Source: Plantibacter sp. Leaf314 (GTDB lineage: Bacteria > Actinomycetota > Actinomycetes > Actinomycetales > Microbacteriaceae). Taken from it: DNA of 64,000 nucleotides. Position 1 is the stretch's first letter. Every line of letters starts with the position of its first letter. Under the pieces are notes generated by a model that worked only from the letters and a program-made list of their open reading frames with translations, did not search any database and had not been told where the DNA came from. The stretch lies in NCBI RefSeq assembly GCF_001423185.1, contig NZ_LMOB01000001.1, forward strand, positions 434,001 through 498,000, read 5' to 3'. This document shows positions 16,453 to 25,487 of the stretch, piece after piece. The translations under genes and the position numbers were made by a program.

Positions 16453-18285
16453 CTACTCCCCCGCGCGCGACGCCCCGCGTCGGTGCTGCTCCGTCGCCGG
16501 GAGTGAGACCTCGAAACGGCTGCCCTCGCCGAGGGTGCTGTGCGCGGTGAGGCGGCCCCCCAGCGCCTCGGCGAGGCCGCGGGCGATCGAGAGGCCGAGA
16601 CCGGTGCTCCGTCCGGCGCGGACCCGCGACGGCTCGCCACGCCACAGCCGGTCGAAGATCCGTGGCAGGTCCGCCGCCGGGATACCCTCACCGGTGTCGA
16701 CCACCGCGATCCGCACCGTACCGTCGACGACCACCGCGTCGAGGTCGATGCGCCCGCCCGCCGGGGTGTGCCGCAAGGCGTTCGACAGCAGGTTGTCGAG
16801 GATCTGCCGCAGTCGGGCTGGATCGGTCTCGAGGCGCAGAGGACCGGTGATCTGGACGTGCAGCGCGACATCGGAGGCCGCCGTGCGCACCCGGTACGCC
16901 TCGGCGAGGTCGCGCACGACCACCGCCGCATCGCACCTCCGCAGGTCCAACACGAGGTCCCCGGACTCCGCCAACGCGAGCAGCTGCAGGTCGCCGGTGA
17001 TCCGCTCCATCCGCCCCGCCTCATCCAGCACGAGCCGGCGGAGGGCCGCGTCGTCGAGTCCCAGTCCGTCATCCGCAGCCTCGACCCAGCCACGGATGTT
17101 CGTCAGCGGGCTGCGCAGCTCGTGGGCGATGTCGCCGAGCAGGCGACGGCGGGAGGCCTCGTGTCCGGCGACCTCACTCGACATGCGGTCGAACGCCGCT
17201 CCGACGCCGGCGAGGTCGTCGCCCGCGGGGAGCTCCGCGCGGGCATCCCGATCGCCGGCACTGAACCGCTCGACAGCAGCCTCGAGCCGACGCGCGCTCC
17301 GCAGGGTCGGCACGATGATGAGTGCCGCCGCCACCGACAAGAGCGCCAGCAGCACCACGATGAACCCGGCGACGCGGGCGATCGATCCGGGACTCGCGTC
17401 GAGCGGGCCGCGGGCGTCGCCGCGTTCATCGGTGAGCACCAGGGTGACGGCGGGCGCCGTCGTGGCCTTCGCCTGATCGCTGCGCGCCTGGAGCAGGCAC
17501 TCCTCGGCGGTGTCGTCACCGCTCGGGACGGTGCGCAGCGCGAGTCCCGCGGGGGCGACCGACGGCGACAGGGCGAGTTCGACGCTGGTGATCAGCGGTG
17601 CGTTCGCCGCAAGCAGGCACGCGTTCGTCCGAGCACGGAGGTCGTCGAGGGCGGTCTGCTCGCTCGGCAACGGGGTTTCCAGCGCGGCGCGGCCGCAATC
17701 CGGGGCATCCTCGTCACCGGAGACGACCGGTCGGCCGGTCGCCCACACCGCCGTCTCGCCGACCGCCTCACCCAGACACGTCACCACCGCATCCGCCTGC
17801 CGGGCGAGCTCCGCACGCTGCGTCCCATCGAGCAGGAACGGCCCGATGATCCCGTCGGGCAGCCCCAGCTCGGACGTCACCGGATCGGCTCGGAGCGCGA
17901 GCGGGTCGAGCAACCGGGTGGCGCGCGCCGGGCGAGGCAGCTCGGGCGCGGTGTCCGCGATCACCGTCCCGTCGCCGCCGACCACGGCGATGCGGCGTCC
18001 CGTCTCCTGACCGAGGACCAACAGCGTCGACCCGACATCGTTCCAATCCGGGTGATGCCCGGCCCAGACCGTCAGCGCGTCCATCACCTGCTCGTCCCGC
18101 ATGAGATCGGAGCCGGACGCCTGCTCGTCGTACCGGTACTCCGACGTCTGCGCGAGCCAGATCGTGCCGCCCACCGAGGCCAGCACGAGCAGGAGCCCGG
18201 CCGCGAGATAGCGGGCGAGGAGCCGCGGTACGCGTCGGCGCCCCACCGTCGCCGCTCCGCCGCTGTCAGTCATGTCGTCAGCCAT
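16453..18285 (-). CDS. Sensor histidine kinase (system 1)
   Basis: About 610 residues if started at ATG 18285; GTG 18333 or ATG 18315 would add 10-16 residues. First membrane span near 20-45 (LARYLAAGLLLVLASVGG), a large extracytoplasmic sensor of about 260 residues with four or more Cys, a second span (VAGFIVVLLALLSVAAALII), HAMP, the H-box LLGDIAHELRSPLTNIRGW with the phospho-accepting His, then N box NLLSNALRHTP, G1 VDTGEGIP and G2 TGLGLSIA. It ends an operon of lipoprotein, adaptor, ATPase and permease genes. Its partner regulator is divergent at 21997-22680. Confidence 0.9.
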   Translation of the reverse strand: MADDMTDSGGAATVGRRRVPRLLARYLAAGLLLVLASVGGTIWLAQTSEYRYDEQASGSDLMRDEQVMDALTVWAGHHPDWNDVGSTLLVLGQETGRRIAVVGGDGTVIADTAPELPRPARATRLLDPLALRADPVTSELGLPDGIIGPFLLDGTQRAELARQADAVVTCLGEAVGETAVWATGRPVVSGDEDAPDCGRAALETPLPSEQTALDDLRARTNACLLAANAPLITSVELALSPSVAPAGLALRTVPSGDDTAEECLLQARSDQAKATTAPAVTLVLTDERGDARGPLDASPGSIARVAGFIVVLLALLSVAAALIIVPTLRSARRLEAAVERFSAGDRDARAELPAGDDLAGVGAAFDRMSSEVAGHEASRRRLLGDIAHELRSPLTNIRGWVEAADDGLGLDDAALRRLVLDEAGRMERITGDLQLLALAESGDLVLDLRRCDAAVVVRDLAEAYRVRTAASDVALHVQITGPLRLETDPARLRQILDNLLSNALRHTPAGGRIDLDAVVVDGTVRIAVVDTGEGIPAADLPRIFDRLWRGEPSRVRAGRSTGLGLSIARGLAEALGGRLTAHSTLGEGSRFEVSLPATEQHRRGASRAGE

Positions 18286-18342
18286 GCTCTCATCGCTTCC
18301 CGTCCCGGTTCGCATCCGTGCCCCGATCGCCACGCCACGCGA

Positions 18343-19530
18343 TCAGGTCGCGGCGAGGGCCGCGGTCGGCGACTGCCGAGCGGCACGGATGGACGGGGCG
18401 AGCCCGGCGACGGCACCGGTCACCAGTGCAGCGGCCATCCCGGACAGGATCGTCTCCACCGGGACGACCAGCGGCCAGTGCTGCAGACCACTCCACGCCC
18501 AGGTGCCGAGCAGACCGAGCACCACGCCCGTCGCACCACCCAGTGCGCAGAGCGTGACCGCCTCCACGAGGAACTGCGCCTGGATCTGACCGCGGTGTGC
18601 GCCGAGCGCTCGCCGCAATCCGATCTCCCGGCGACGTTCCAGCACGGAGACGAACATCGTGTTCGCGACGCCGATGCCACCGATCACGAGCGCGACGGCG
18701 GCGAGTGCGAGGAACAGGCCGTCGAAGCTCGACCGGGCCGCGGCTTTCGCGGCGAGCACGGCCGAGGGCTGACTCACCTGCACGAGTCCGCCCGCCCCGG
18801 GCGAGAGGGTGGCGGCGACGACGGGACGCAGGGCGTCGATCGACGCCTCGACACCCGTGACGTAGGCGACCGTCGGTGCGCCGTCGAAACCCAGCCAGCG
18901 CTGTGCGGCAGCGTCGTCGACGAGGACCGCCGACTGCACGTCGGCGGACAGCGGCGTCTCTGCGAGCACACCGACGACGGTGAACGCGACGCCGCCGACA
19001 TCGATCGTGGCCGGCCGATCGGGCAGCCGAGACAGGCCCAACCGCTCGGCTGCGTCGATGCCCAGCACCGCGGTCGGCAGGTCGCTCCGATCGAGCCAGC
19101 GGCCGGAGGTCACCTCGGTCCGCAGCACCCCTCGGAGGTCACCGCGCACGGCGAGCGTGGTCAATCCGGTCTCCGGGTACCCGCGGAACACGTTGCTGCG
19201 AACCGGGGCGTGGGTGTTCCCGACCGTCGCGGCGTCGGTCACGGTTCCGATGCGCTGCAGCATGCCGAGGGCCTCGTCGGGCAGCGGGACGGGCGACCCG
19301 TCGGCGCCGGCACGGGGATCGGCACGCAACAGGTCCGCCCCGAGCGCCGTGAGCTGCTCGTCGAGCGCGGCCTGCGAGGAGGCGGGCACGGCGGTGACGG
19401 TCACGAGGGTCGCGATGCCGATGGCGATGCCGATCGTCGAGAGCACGGCACGAAGCGGTCGGGTACGGAGCCCGACCGTGCCGACCTCCAGGAGGTCTCG
19501 GAGGTCGAGACGTCTGCGGGGCTCACGCAT
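18343..19530 (-). CDS. MacB/FtsX-type ABC permease (system 1)
   Basis: 395 residues from ATG 19530, overlapping the ATPase end by eight bases. A membrane span near 28-50 ([19 protein letters not shown]), an extracytoplasmic MacB_PCD domain, then three C-terminal spans with the FtsX motif [28 protein letters not shown] and a closing [15 protein letters not shown]. Works with the ATPase at 19523-20230 and the adaptor at 20227-21270, probably exporting or sensing a cell-envelope-active molecule. Confidence 0.9.
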   Translation of the reverse strand: MREPRRRLDLRDLLEVGTVGLRTRPLRAVLSTIGIAIGIATLVTVTAVPASSQAALDEQLTALGADLLRADPRAGADGSPVPLPDEALGMLQRIGTVTDAATVGNTHAPVRSNVFRGYPETGLTTLAVRGDLRGVLRTEVTSGRWLDRSDLPTAVLGIDAAERLGLSRLPDRPATIDVGGVAFTVVGVLAETPLSADVQSAVLVDDAAAQRWLGFDGAPTVAYVTGVEASIDALRPVVAATLSPGAGGLVQVSQPSAVLAAKAAARSSFDGLFLALAAVALVIGGIGVANTMFVSVLERRREIGLRRALGAHRGQIQAQFLVEAVTLCALGGATGVVLGLLGTWAWSGLQHWPLVVPVETILSGMAAALVTGAVAGLAPSIRAARQSPTAALAAT

Positions 19531-20230
19531 GGGCCATCCTCTCGGTGTGTGCATCGGTGTCGGTGTCGGTGATGATGCGACCGTCGCGCAGCTCGATCCG
19601 ACGCGGCAGCCGTGCGGCCAGCTCGACGTCGTGGGTGATGACGACGACGGTGGTCCCCTCGTCGTGCAACCGTTCGAGCAGGCCGAGCACGCGCTCGCCG
19701 TTCGCGGTGTCGAGGGCGCCGGTCGGTTCGTCCGCGAGGACGACGAGCGGGTCGGTCACGATCGCCCGGGCGATGGCGACCCGCTGCCGTTCGCCGCCGG
19801 AGAGGTCCTGCGCCGCGTGCCCGATCCGGTGTCCGAGGCCCACCCGCTCGAGCGCCGCGCAGGCGAGGTCGCGGCGTTCCCGCCTCGGAACGCCGCTGTA
19901 GAGCAGCGCCGTGACGACGTTCTGTTCGGCGGTCACGCCGTCGGACAGGTGAAACCCCTGGAAGACGAACCCGATCGAGCTCCCCCGCACGTCGGACAGT
20001 GCCCGATCCGTGAGCTCACGGGTGTCGACACCGCCGATGCGGACCACGCCGGCGGTGGGCCGGTCGAGCGTGCCGAGCACGTTGAGCAACGTCGACTTGC
20101 CGGCGCCGGAGCGCCCGACGATCGCGGCGAGCTCACCCGCGTCGATCCGCAGGGAGACGTCGTCCAGCGCGGCGACCCCGCCGGGGTGGATGCGACTGAC
20201 GTGCTCGAGTTCGAGCGCCGGCGTCGTCAT
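19523..20230 (-). CDS. MacB/LolD-type ABC ATPase (system 1)
   Basis: 235 residues from ATG 20230 (ATGA overlap with the adaptor stop). Walker [10 protein letters not shown] near residue 40, Q-loop FVFQGFHL, signature [14 protein letters not shown], Walker [14 protein letters not shown] and H-loop VVVITHD. Typical of MacB-class transporters in which the ATPase is a separate polypeptide in Gram-positives. Confidence 0.93.
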   Translation of the reverse strand: MTTPALELEHVSRIHPGGVAALDDVSLRIDAGELAAIVGRSGAGKSTLLNVLGTLDRPTAGVVRIGGVDTRELTDRALSDVRGSSIGFVFQGFHLSDGVTAEQNVVTALLYSGVPRRERRDLACAALERVGLGHRIGHAAQDLSGGERQRVAIARAIVTDPLVVLADEPTGALDTANGERVLGLLERLHDEGTTVVVITHDVELAARLPRRIELRDGRIITDTDTDAHTERMAHA

Positions 20231-21270
20231 CGTGCCGACACCACGGTCATCCCGGCGTCGATCCCACCACCGCTGACCTCGACGCGGTCGTCCGCGATCA
20301 GTCCGATCTCGACCCCGTGGAGTCGACCGCGCTCGTCCTGCAGGGCGTACCCGCCTTCCGCGAGCGCGACGAGGGCCGCCACAGGCACGATCAGCACGTC
20401 CTGCACGGAGCGGGTGGCGACCCGGACGGTCACGGCGGCCGCGTCGACGCCGTCGAGCTTGGCCTGATCGTCGATCGCCACGACCGCACGCACCTTCGCC
20501 TCGGCTCCTTCGCCGGTCGTGGTCACCGTGACGATGGATCCGCCGACGGTGCGCCCGTCGGGCAACTCGATCGTGGCCTTCGCACCGGCGCCGATGACGC
20601 CCGCATCCTTGGCCGGGACCGACGCCTCGACGACGCGGGTCATGGGCGTGACCGTGAACGGCTGCCCACCCGCCGGGTCGCCGAGGCGTGCGGTCACGGC
20701 GGCGATACGACTCGGCGCACTCAAGACGATCACGTCGGCAGGTCCCAGCGTGCCGGTGCACTCCAGGCCCAGCGACTCCTGCCAGTCCCGCACGGCTTCG
20801 CCGAACGCCTCCCCGGTCTCGAAATCCGCCGGATCACTCCGGCTGAGGTATCCGAGCTCCATGAGGTTCGACGCGACCATGCTCACGTCCGCCCCCTCCA
20901 TCCCGGAGCCGTCGATCGCGCGATAGAGCGGCAGCTCGCCGATCAGCACCGCGACCGGTCGCTCGTTCGCGCGCAGCGCCACGGCTCCGCGGTCGAGGAC
21001 ACCGCCGACCGGGGGCAGGCCGGTGATGATGCCGTCGGCCTTCGTCGTCACGGGTTCCGCGGTACCGAACCCGACGGCGCCGTCGAGGCGGGCGGTCTGG
21101 ACGAGTTCTCCCCGCTCGACGACCACGGTGGCCGGTGCGGCCCTCGGCTCGACCGGAGCCGCATCGGCCGCGGGGCGGAGCAGCAGGGTGGCTCCCCCGG
21201 CCCCCGTCGCGAGGACGGCGCAGAGGACGAGCGAACCGATGAGCACGGTGCGCCGTCGCGGCCTCGTCAT
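20227..21270 (-). CDS. Membrane-fusion adaptor with peptidoglycan-binding domain (system 1)
   Basis: 347 residues from ATG 21270 (ATGA overlap with the lipoprotein stop). One N-terminal membrane anchor (VLIGSLVLCAVLATGAGG), a split lipoyl/barrel adaptor region beginning ATVVVERGELVQTARLDG, and an inserted PG_binding_1-like segment around 125-165 (MVASNLMELGYLS ... AVRDWQESLGL). Beta-barrel and C-terminal domains follow. Such adaptors link ABC permeases to the wall. Same operon as the MacB-like genes. Confidence 0.82.
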   Translation of the reverse strand: MTRPRRRTVLIGSLVLCAVLATGAGGATLLLRPAADAAPVEPRAAPATVVVERGELVQTARLDGAVGFGTAEPVTTKADGIITGLPPVGGVLDRGAVALRANERPVAVLIGELPLYRAIDGSGMEGADVSMVASNLMELGYLSRSDPADFETGEAFGEAVRDWQESLGLECTGTLGPADVIVLSAPSRIAAVTARLGDPAGGQPFTVTPMTRVVEASVPAKDAGVIGAGAKATIELPDGRTVGGSIVTVTTTGEGAEAKVRAVVAIDDQAKLDGVDAAAVTVRVATRSVQDVLIVPVAALVALAEGGYALQDERGRLHGVEIGLIADDRVEVSGGGIDAGMTVVSAR

Positions 21271-21881
21271 TCGGCGCTCCCGTCCGAGGTGGAGGCCATG
21301 CAGGCGTCCACGTACTGCATCCCGAGCGAGATCGAGGTGGCGTCGTTCGACTCGCCGCCGAAGGCGAGGTTGATCCGGCCGAACGTGTCCGCTTCGGTGA
21401 TCTCGACCTCTCGCACGCCGCGGTCGCGCAGGCAGTCCACCACGCGCTGCACGAACCGCAGCGCATCGGGGTTCTGCGCGTCGAGCTCCCACGGGGGCAA
21501 CGGCGCCACGCGCAGACAGAGCGCCTCGGCCTCCGCGACCCCCGCGAGATCCTCGGCGACGCCGCCGCTGACCGAGCCGCCGTCACCGCCCGTCGGAGCG
21601 TCCGGCATCGCCGGGCCGTGGTCCGCGAGACAGCGGTCCCGCGGCTTCCAGGCCTCCGCCTCCTCCTCATCCGACATGTCGAGACGCAGGCGCACGGGCT
21701 CGCCGTACTCCGCGAAGAGCGGGTCGACGGCCCCGGTCGGGGTCGGAGCGGCGGTCTCCAGGGTCGCGATACCGCCGTCGGCCCCCTGGTCGGAGGCGGG
21801 TGCGGAGCAGGCGGTGAGTCCCGCCAGGAGCGCCAGGGCCCCCGCTGCGGCGGTCAAGGTTCGATGGGTGGTGCGTGGCAC
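21267..21881 (-). CDS. Lipoprotein of unknown function, first gene of system 1
   Basis: 204 residues from a GTG at 21881 with a near-ideal GAGGAGG sequence six bases upstream, which fixes the start. Lipobox LTAC places the lipidated Cys at residue 25. The mature part has four further Cys (DRCLADHG, ALCLRV, VDCLRD, DACMA), probably two disulfides. I do not recognise the family. Its place before an adaptor-ABC-kinase operon suggests a substrate receptor or sensor for that system. Confidence 0.8.
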   Translation of the reverse strand: MPRTTHRTLTAAAGALALLAGLTACSAPASDQGADGGIATLETAAPTPTGAVDPLFAEYGEPVRLRLDMSDEEEAEAWKPRDRCLADHGPAMPDAPTGGDGGSVSGGVAEDLAGVAEAEALCLRVAPLPPWELDAQNPDALRFVQRVVDCLRDRGVREVEITEADTFGRINLAFGGESNDATSISLGMQYVDACMASTSDGSAE

Positions 21882-21928
21882 GGTTCCTCCTCAGGTGTGG
21901 ACGGCTACGACCCACCCTCGTCACCGGA

Positions 21929-21948
21929 TGTGAGCGACTTGTGAGCGA
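21929..21948. promoter_or_regulatory. 11-base-spaced direct repeat, probable response-regulator site
   Basis: TGTGAGCGA occurs at 21929-21937 and again at 21940-21948, an exact nine-base repeat with an 11-base period, the spacing typical of OmpR/PhoB dimers on one helix face. It lies in the 115-base divergent promoter between the system 1 operon and its regulator gene. Confidence 0.65.
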
Positions 21949-21996
21949 ACGGTGCCGAGCCCGACCGCATGCCGGGCCCGTGCCTAGGATCGGAAC

Positions 21997-22680
21997 GTGA
22001 CCAGAGTCTTGATCGTCGAGGACGATGCCCTGCAGTCGGAGCTCGTGCGCCGCTACCTCGAACGCGAGGGGCACGACGTGACGGTGCTCGCGGACGGTGC
22101 CGAGGCGCTCGCGGAGGTGCGCCGCTCGACGCCGGACCTGCTCGTCCTCGACGTGATGCTCCCCGGCGCCGACGGCCTCACGGTCTGCCGGACGCTGCGC
22201 GAGGAGGAGTTCTACCTGCCGATCCTGCTGCTCACCGCCCGCTCGACGGAGAACGACCTGCTGCTCGGGCTCGAGCTCGGCGCCGACGACTACCTCGCGA
22301 AGCCGTACAGCCCCCGCGAACTGGTCGCTCGGGTCCGTGCCCTCCTGAGGCGCGCGCGGCGGACGACGCCGACGTCGACGGTCATCGCCGTCGGCGACCT
22401 CGAGATCGACCCGGACCGGCATCAAGCCACCCTCGGGGAGCTCCCGCTGGACCTCACACGCGCCGAGTTCGACCTCCTCGAGGAGTTCGCGCTGCATCCC
22501 GGCATCGTCCTCAGCCGCGCCCGCCTGCTCGACCGACTCCACGGCACGGATCGCTGGATCGGCGACCGCACCATCGACACCCACGTGAAGAACCTCCGCG
22601 CGAAGATCGAGACCGATCCACAGCGCCCGGCCAGGCTGGTCACCGTCTACGGCGTCGGGTACACCCTCCACGCCGGCTGA
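21997..22680 (+). CDS. OmpR-family response regulator (system 1)
   Basis: 227 residues, GTG start at 21997. Receiver domain with acidic pair VEDD, phospho-acceptor in LLVLDVMLPG, Thr in LLTARS and Lys in LAKPYS; winged-helix output domain with LTRAEFDLLEEFALHPG and the recognition helix RTIDTHVKNLRAKI. Divergent from the operon that ends in the sensor kinase at 16453-18285, its likely partner. Probably binds the direct repeat at 21929-21948. Confidence 0.93.
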   Translation: MTRVLIVEDDALQSELVRRYLEREGHDVTVLADGAEALAEVRRSTPDLLVLDVMLPGADGLTVCRTLREEEFYLPILLLTARSTENDLLLGLELGADDYLAKPYSPRELVARVRALLRRARRTTPTSTVIAVGDLEIDPDRHQATLGELPLDLTRAEFDLLEEFALHPGIVLSRARLLDRLHGTDRWIGDRTIDTHVKNLRAKIETDPQRPARLVTVYGVGYTLHAG

Positions 22681-22720
22681 GCGAGGCGCGGGCTCCGTCC
22701 ACGTTGCCGTCGCGGTCGCG

Positions 22721-23149
22721 CTACGCGCCTGAGCGGGCGGCCTTCAGGAGGAGACGACCGACCACCGCGAGTTCCCGCTGGGTGAGGCCGTTGAGCGGAC
22801 TGCGCCGGAGCACCGCCTCGATCATCGACGCCCTGACCGTGCCGCCACGTGCCGTCAGGGAGACGACGCGCTGTCGTCCGTCCGAGGCGTCCGGGCGGCG
22901 CTCCACGAGCCCCCGTTGCTCGAGCTGCCCGTAGAGGAACGTCGCGTTCTGCGGGGTGCAGTGCATGCGTGCGGCGAGCTCCTTCATCGGCAACGCGTCC
23001 ACATCGGGGTCGACCATCCACAACGCGTAGGCGGTGTTCATGGTGAGGCCCAACTCGTCGAGCGCGGGCGTCACCGACTCCGTCGTGCGGGCGGTGACGT
23101 CGTACGCCGCCAGCAGGGCGGAAGCCGTGTCCGCGGTCCTCAGGTCCAT
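22721..23149 (-). CDS. MarR-family transcriptional regulator
   Basis: 142 residues from ATG 23149. Winged helix with LPMKELAARMHCTPQNATFLYGQLEQRGLV at about 52-82 and wing ERRPDASDGRQRVVSLT. A single Cys (Cys64) in the recognition-helix region could be redox- or electrophile-sensitive, but this is speculative. Divergent from the dehydrogenase at 23245, with two near-identical palindromes between them, so it probably represses both. Confidence 0.92.
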   Translation of the reverse strand: MDLRTADTASALLAAYDVTARTTESVTPALDELGLTMNTAYALWMVDPDVDALPMKELAARMHCTPQNATFLYGQLEQRGLVERRPDASDGRQRVVSLTARGGTVRASMIEAVLRRSPLNGLTQRELAVVGRLLLKAARSGA

Positions 23150-23169
23150 GGGGAAACCGTAGCAGCTCC

Positions 23170-23215
23170 TTCGAGACTTGAAGTGTTATGGTCAGCAGGT
23201 GATTCAAGACTCGAA
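23170..23215. promoter_or_regulatory. Twin MarR operators 33 bases apart
   Basis: TTCGAGACTTGAA (23170-23182) and TTCAAGACTCGAA (23203-23215) are each near-palindromic, and each is the reverse complement of the other except for the centre base. Their centres are 33 bases apart, three helical turns. They flank the divergent start region of the MarR gene and the dehydrogenase. Confidence 0.8.
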
Positions 23216-23244
23216 GCATATGCCCGACCGGAGGACGACCTGCC

Positions 23245-24162
23245 ATGACCACTGAACGACTGGACTCCCGCGTCATCGCGGTCACCGGAGCCACCTCGGG
23301 CGTGGGGTACTTCATCGCCGAACAGCTGGCCGCGCTCGGGGCCGAGGTCATCGTGATCGGACGATCCCCGGATCGAGCACGCACGGTGATCGAGCTGCTG
23401 CCCCACCCGCACCGCCATCACGCCCTGACGGCGGACCTCGACGACGTCGACACCGTCCGCTCGGCGGGAGCGCACCTGGCCGCGCTCGACCGCCTCGACG
23501 CACTCGTGCTGAACGCCGGCGTGGTGGGTCCGGCGCGGGCGCGCCGAGTCGGGCCGTTCGGTGTCGAGCACACCATGGGCGTCAACCACCTCGCTCACGC
23601 GGAGCTTCTCCGGCACGCCCTGCCCGCGCTCGAGCGAACGGTCGGTGCCCGAGTCGTCCACCAGGGCAGCCTCGTCGCGGCGACCCATCCCTTCGACCGG
23701 TCGGACTGGCTCTCCGAGCGTGACTACCGACCCCGCATCGCATACACGAACTCCAAACACGCCGTGCAGCTGTTCGGATTCGAGCTGGCCCGTCGGCTCG
23801 AAGCCCAGGGCCACTCGACGCGGTCGATCGTCGTCCATCCCGGAGCCGCCATCGACGCCCTCACCGTCGACCGGTCCGGCGTCCACCAGCGCAGCGCATT
23901 CGTCCAGGCCGCAGCCGCCGTGATCGGCCCGCTCTTCTCGCGGATCGTCGCCGGCAAACACGAGGCGGCCCGATCGGCCGTCCTCGCCGCAAGCACTCCC
24001 GAGCTCCCGTCCCTGGCGTACATCGGTCCGGAACGGCGCGAGGTCGGAACCCCTCGCGTGGTCCCCGCGCCGCCCATCAGCCTTGATCCGGCACTGGGGG
24101 CGTTCATCTGGGAGGAGACCGAGCGGCTCATCGGAGCCCCGATCCTCTCGGCGCGGTCCTGA
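23245..24162 (+). CDS. Short-chain dehydrogenase (retinol-dehydrogenase-like)
   Basis: 305 residues from ATG 23245. NAD(P) motif VTGATSGVGYFIAEQLA (13-29), the NADP-favouring VIGRSPDRA, LNAGVV, catalytic Ser in HQGSLVA and YTNSKHA for Tyr and Lys. The long C-terminal part and NHLAHAELL block fit the protochlorophyllide-reductase/retinol-dehydrogenase branch. Under the probable control of the divergent MarR; likely a detoxification or redox enzyme. Substrate unknown. Confidence 0.88.
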   Translation: MTTERLDSRVIAVTGATSGVGYFIAEQLAALGAEVIVIGRSPDRARTVIELLPHPHRHHALTADLDDVDTVRSAGAHLAALDRLDALVLNAGVVGPARARRVGPFGVEHTMGVNHLAHAELLRHALPALERTVGARVVHQGSLVAATHPFDRSDWLSERDYRPRIAYTNSKHAVQLFGFELARRLEAQGHSTRSIVVHPGAAIDALTVDRSGVHQRSAFVQAAAAVIGPLFSRIVAGKHEAARSAVLAASTPELPSLAYIGPERREVGTPRVVPAPPISLDPALGAFIWEETERLIGAPILSARS

Positions 24163-24189
24163 CCCCGGCTTCGAGGCCGCCCCGTCGAG

Positions 24190-24207
24190 GTCCTTATCTG
24201 AGGCTTA
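24190..24207. promoter_or_regulatory. Shared response-regulator motif before the system 2 transporter
   Basis: GTCCTTATCTG at 24190-24200 recurs in inverted orientation before the system 2 regulator gene (29749-29759). Within the site CTTA repeats at 11-base spacing (24193 and 24204), as for OmpR-type dimers. It is 31 bases upstream of the adaptor start at 24231. Confidence 0.55.
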
Positions 24208-24230
24208 GGAAGGGCCCATACGCTGCCGCC

Positions 24231-25487
24231 ATGATGACCAAGAAGCGATGGATGTTGTGGGGTGCGGCCGGCCTGGTGGCCGCGGTGGCGGTGGGCTCGG
24301 GGGTCGTCCTCGCGACCGCGACCGGGCGGGCCGCACCGGCACCCGCCGCCGCGACCGCCACGGCCGAACAGACGACGATCTCCGCGACGGTCACGGGGAA
24401 GGGCTCCATCGCCGCGGCGAGCAGCGCCTCCGCCGGGTTCGTCGACGGGGGTCGCGTCAACACGATCTCGGTCGCCGTCGGTCAGACGGTCGCCGCCGGG
24501 CAGGAGCTCGCCACGGTCGACCCAGGACCCGCCGACCTGGCCCTGGAGAAGGCACAGGGGGCGCTCACCGCCGCCCAGAGTGCGCTGGACAGCGCCCGGC
24601 AGAGCGCGCAAGCCGGGCTCGACGCCCTCGCCGCCGCGAAGGCGACCCTGGCGACCCTCGCGGCCGACGCTCCAGAACGCCAGACCACGGAGGCCACCGT
24701 GCGGGACCTGTCCGCCCAGGGGCCGACGCAGCGCGATGCCGTCACGCAGGCGGAGAAAGGTCGCGACGATGCACAACGCGACGTGACCGCCGCGCAGACC
24801 GCACGCGACCAGACCACGCTGCTCGCGCCGATCGCCGGCGTCGTCACGGCCGTCAACGGCACCGTCGGGACCATCCTCACCGCCGGTCAGTCGTCGCAGG
24901 CGAACGGCGACGGCACGAACACGGCCTCAGCCACCGCATCGGCAGGGCTCGTGGCCATCGCCGACGTGTCGAGCCTCCGGGTGACGGCGTCCATCCCCGA
25001 GGCGGACATCGCGACCGTCGCCGTCGGCCAGACGGCCACCGTCACCCTCCCCGTGAAGGGCGCTGCGCCCATCGCCGGTACCGTCCTCGCCGTCGCCCCC
25101 ACCCCGCAGAGCAGCACCGACGGCGTCGTGAGCTACGCGGTCGCGATCCAGCTGACGGCTCCCCCGGCCGGGGTCCGCCTCGGGCAGACCGCGGTCGTCG
25201 CGATCACGGTCGCGACCGCGGAGGACGCCACCGTCGTCCCGGCGGAGGCCGTCCAGCTGACCTCGACCACCGCCGGCACCGTGCAGGTCCGGGCGGCGAC
25301 GGGCAAGACGAGGACCGTGGACGTGACCGTCGGGATCAGCACGCCGACCCAGGTTCAGATCCTGAAGGGGGTCTCCCGTGGCGACACCGTGGTGATCGTC
25401 GCGCCGACACCCGTCACGAGCACCGACGACGGGCTCGGCGGCCAGATGCCCGGCGGCGGCGACGGTTCGTTCGGAGGTGAGCAGTGA
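24231..25487 (+). CDS. MacA-like periplasmic adaptor (system 2)
   Basis: 418 residues from ATG 24231. One N-terminal membrane anchor, then a lipoyl/biotinyl half-motif, a coiled-coil hairpin rich in Ala/Gln (about 100-185, LALEKAQGALTAAQSALDSA...), the second lipoyl half TTLLAPIAGVVTAVNG, and beta-barrel (LRVTASIPEADIATVAVGQ) and membrane-proximal domains. The tail is Gly-rich. First gene of an adaptor-ATPase-permease operon; the next start overlaps its stop. Confidence 0.9.
   Translation: MMTKKRWMLWGAAGLVAAVAVGSGVVLATATGRAAPAPAAATATAEQTTISATVTGKGSIAAASSASAGFVDGGRVNTISVAVGQTVAAGQELATVDPGPADLALEKAQGALTAAQSALDSARQSAQAGLDALAAAKATLATLAADAPERQTTEATVRDLSAQGPTQRDAVTQAEKGRDDAQRDVTAAQTARDQTTLLAPIAGVVTAVNGTVGTILTAGQSSQANGDGTNTASATASAGLVAIADVSSLRVTASIPEADIATVAVGQTATVTLPVKGAAPIAGTVLAVAPTPQSSTDGVVSYAVAIQLTAPPAGVRLGQTAVVAITVATAEDATVVPAEAVQLTSTTAGTVQVRAATGKTRTVDVTVGISTPTQVQILKGVSRGDTVVIVAPTPVTSTDDGLGGQMPGGGDGSFGGEQ

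Noticed and set aside
16540..19572. A plus-strand open frame of about 1010 codons
   Set aside because: It is antisense to the kinase and permease genes, has Arg/Gly/Asp-rich composition typical of GC-rich shadow frames and no recognisable motif.
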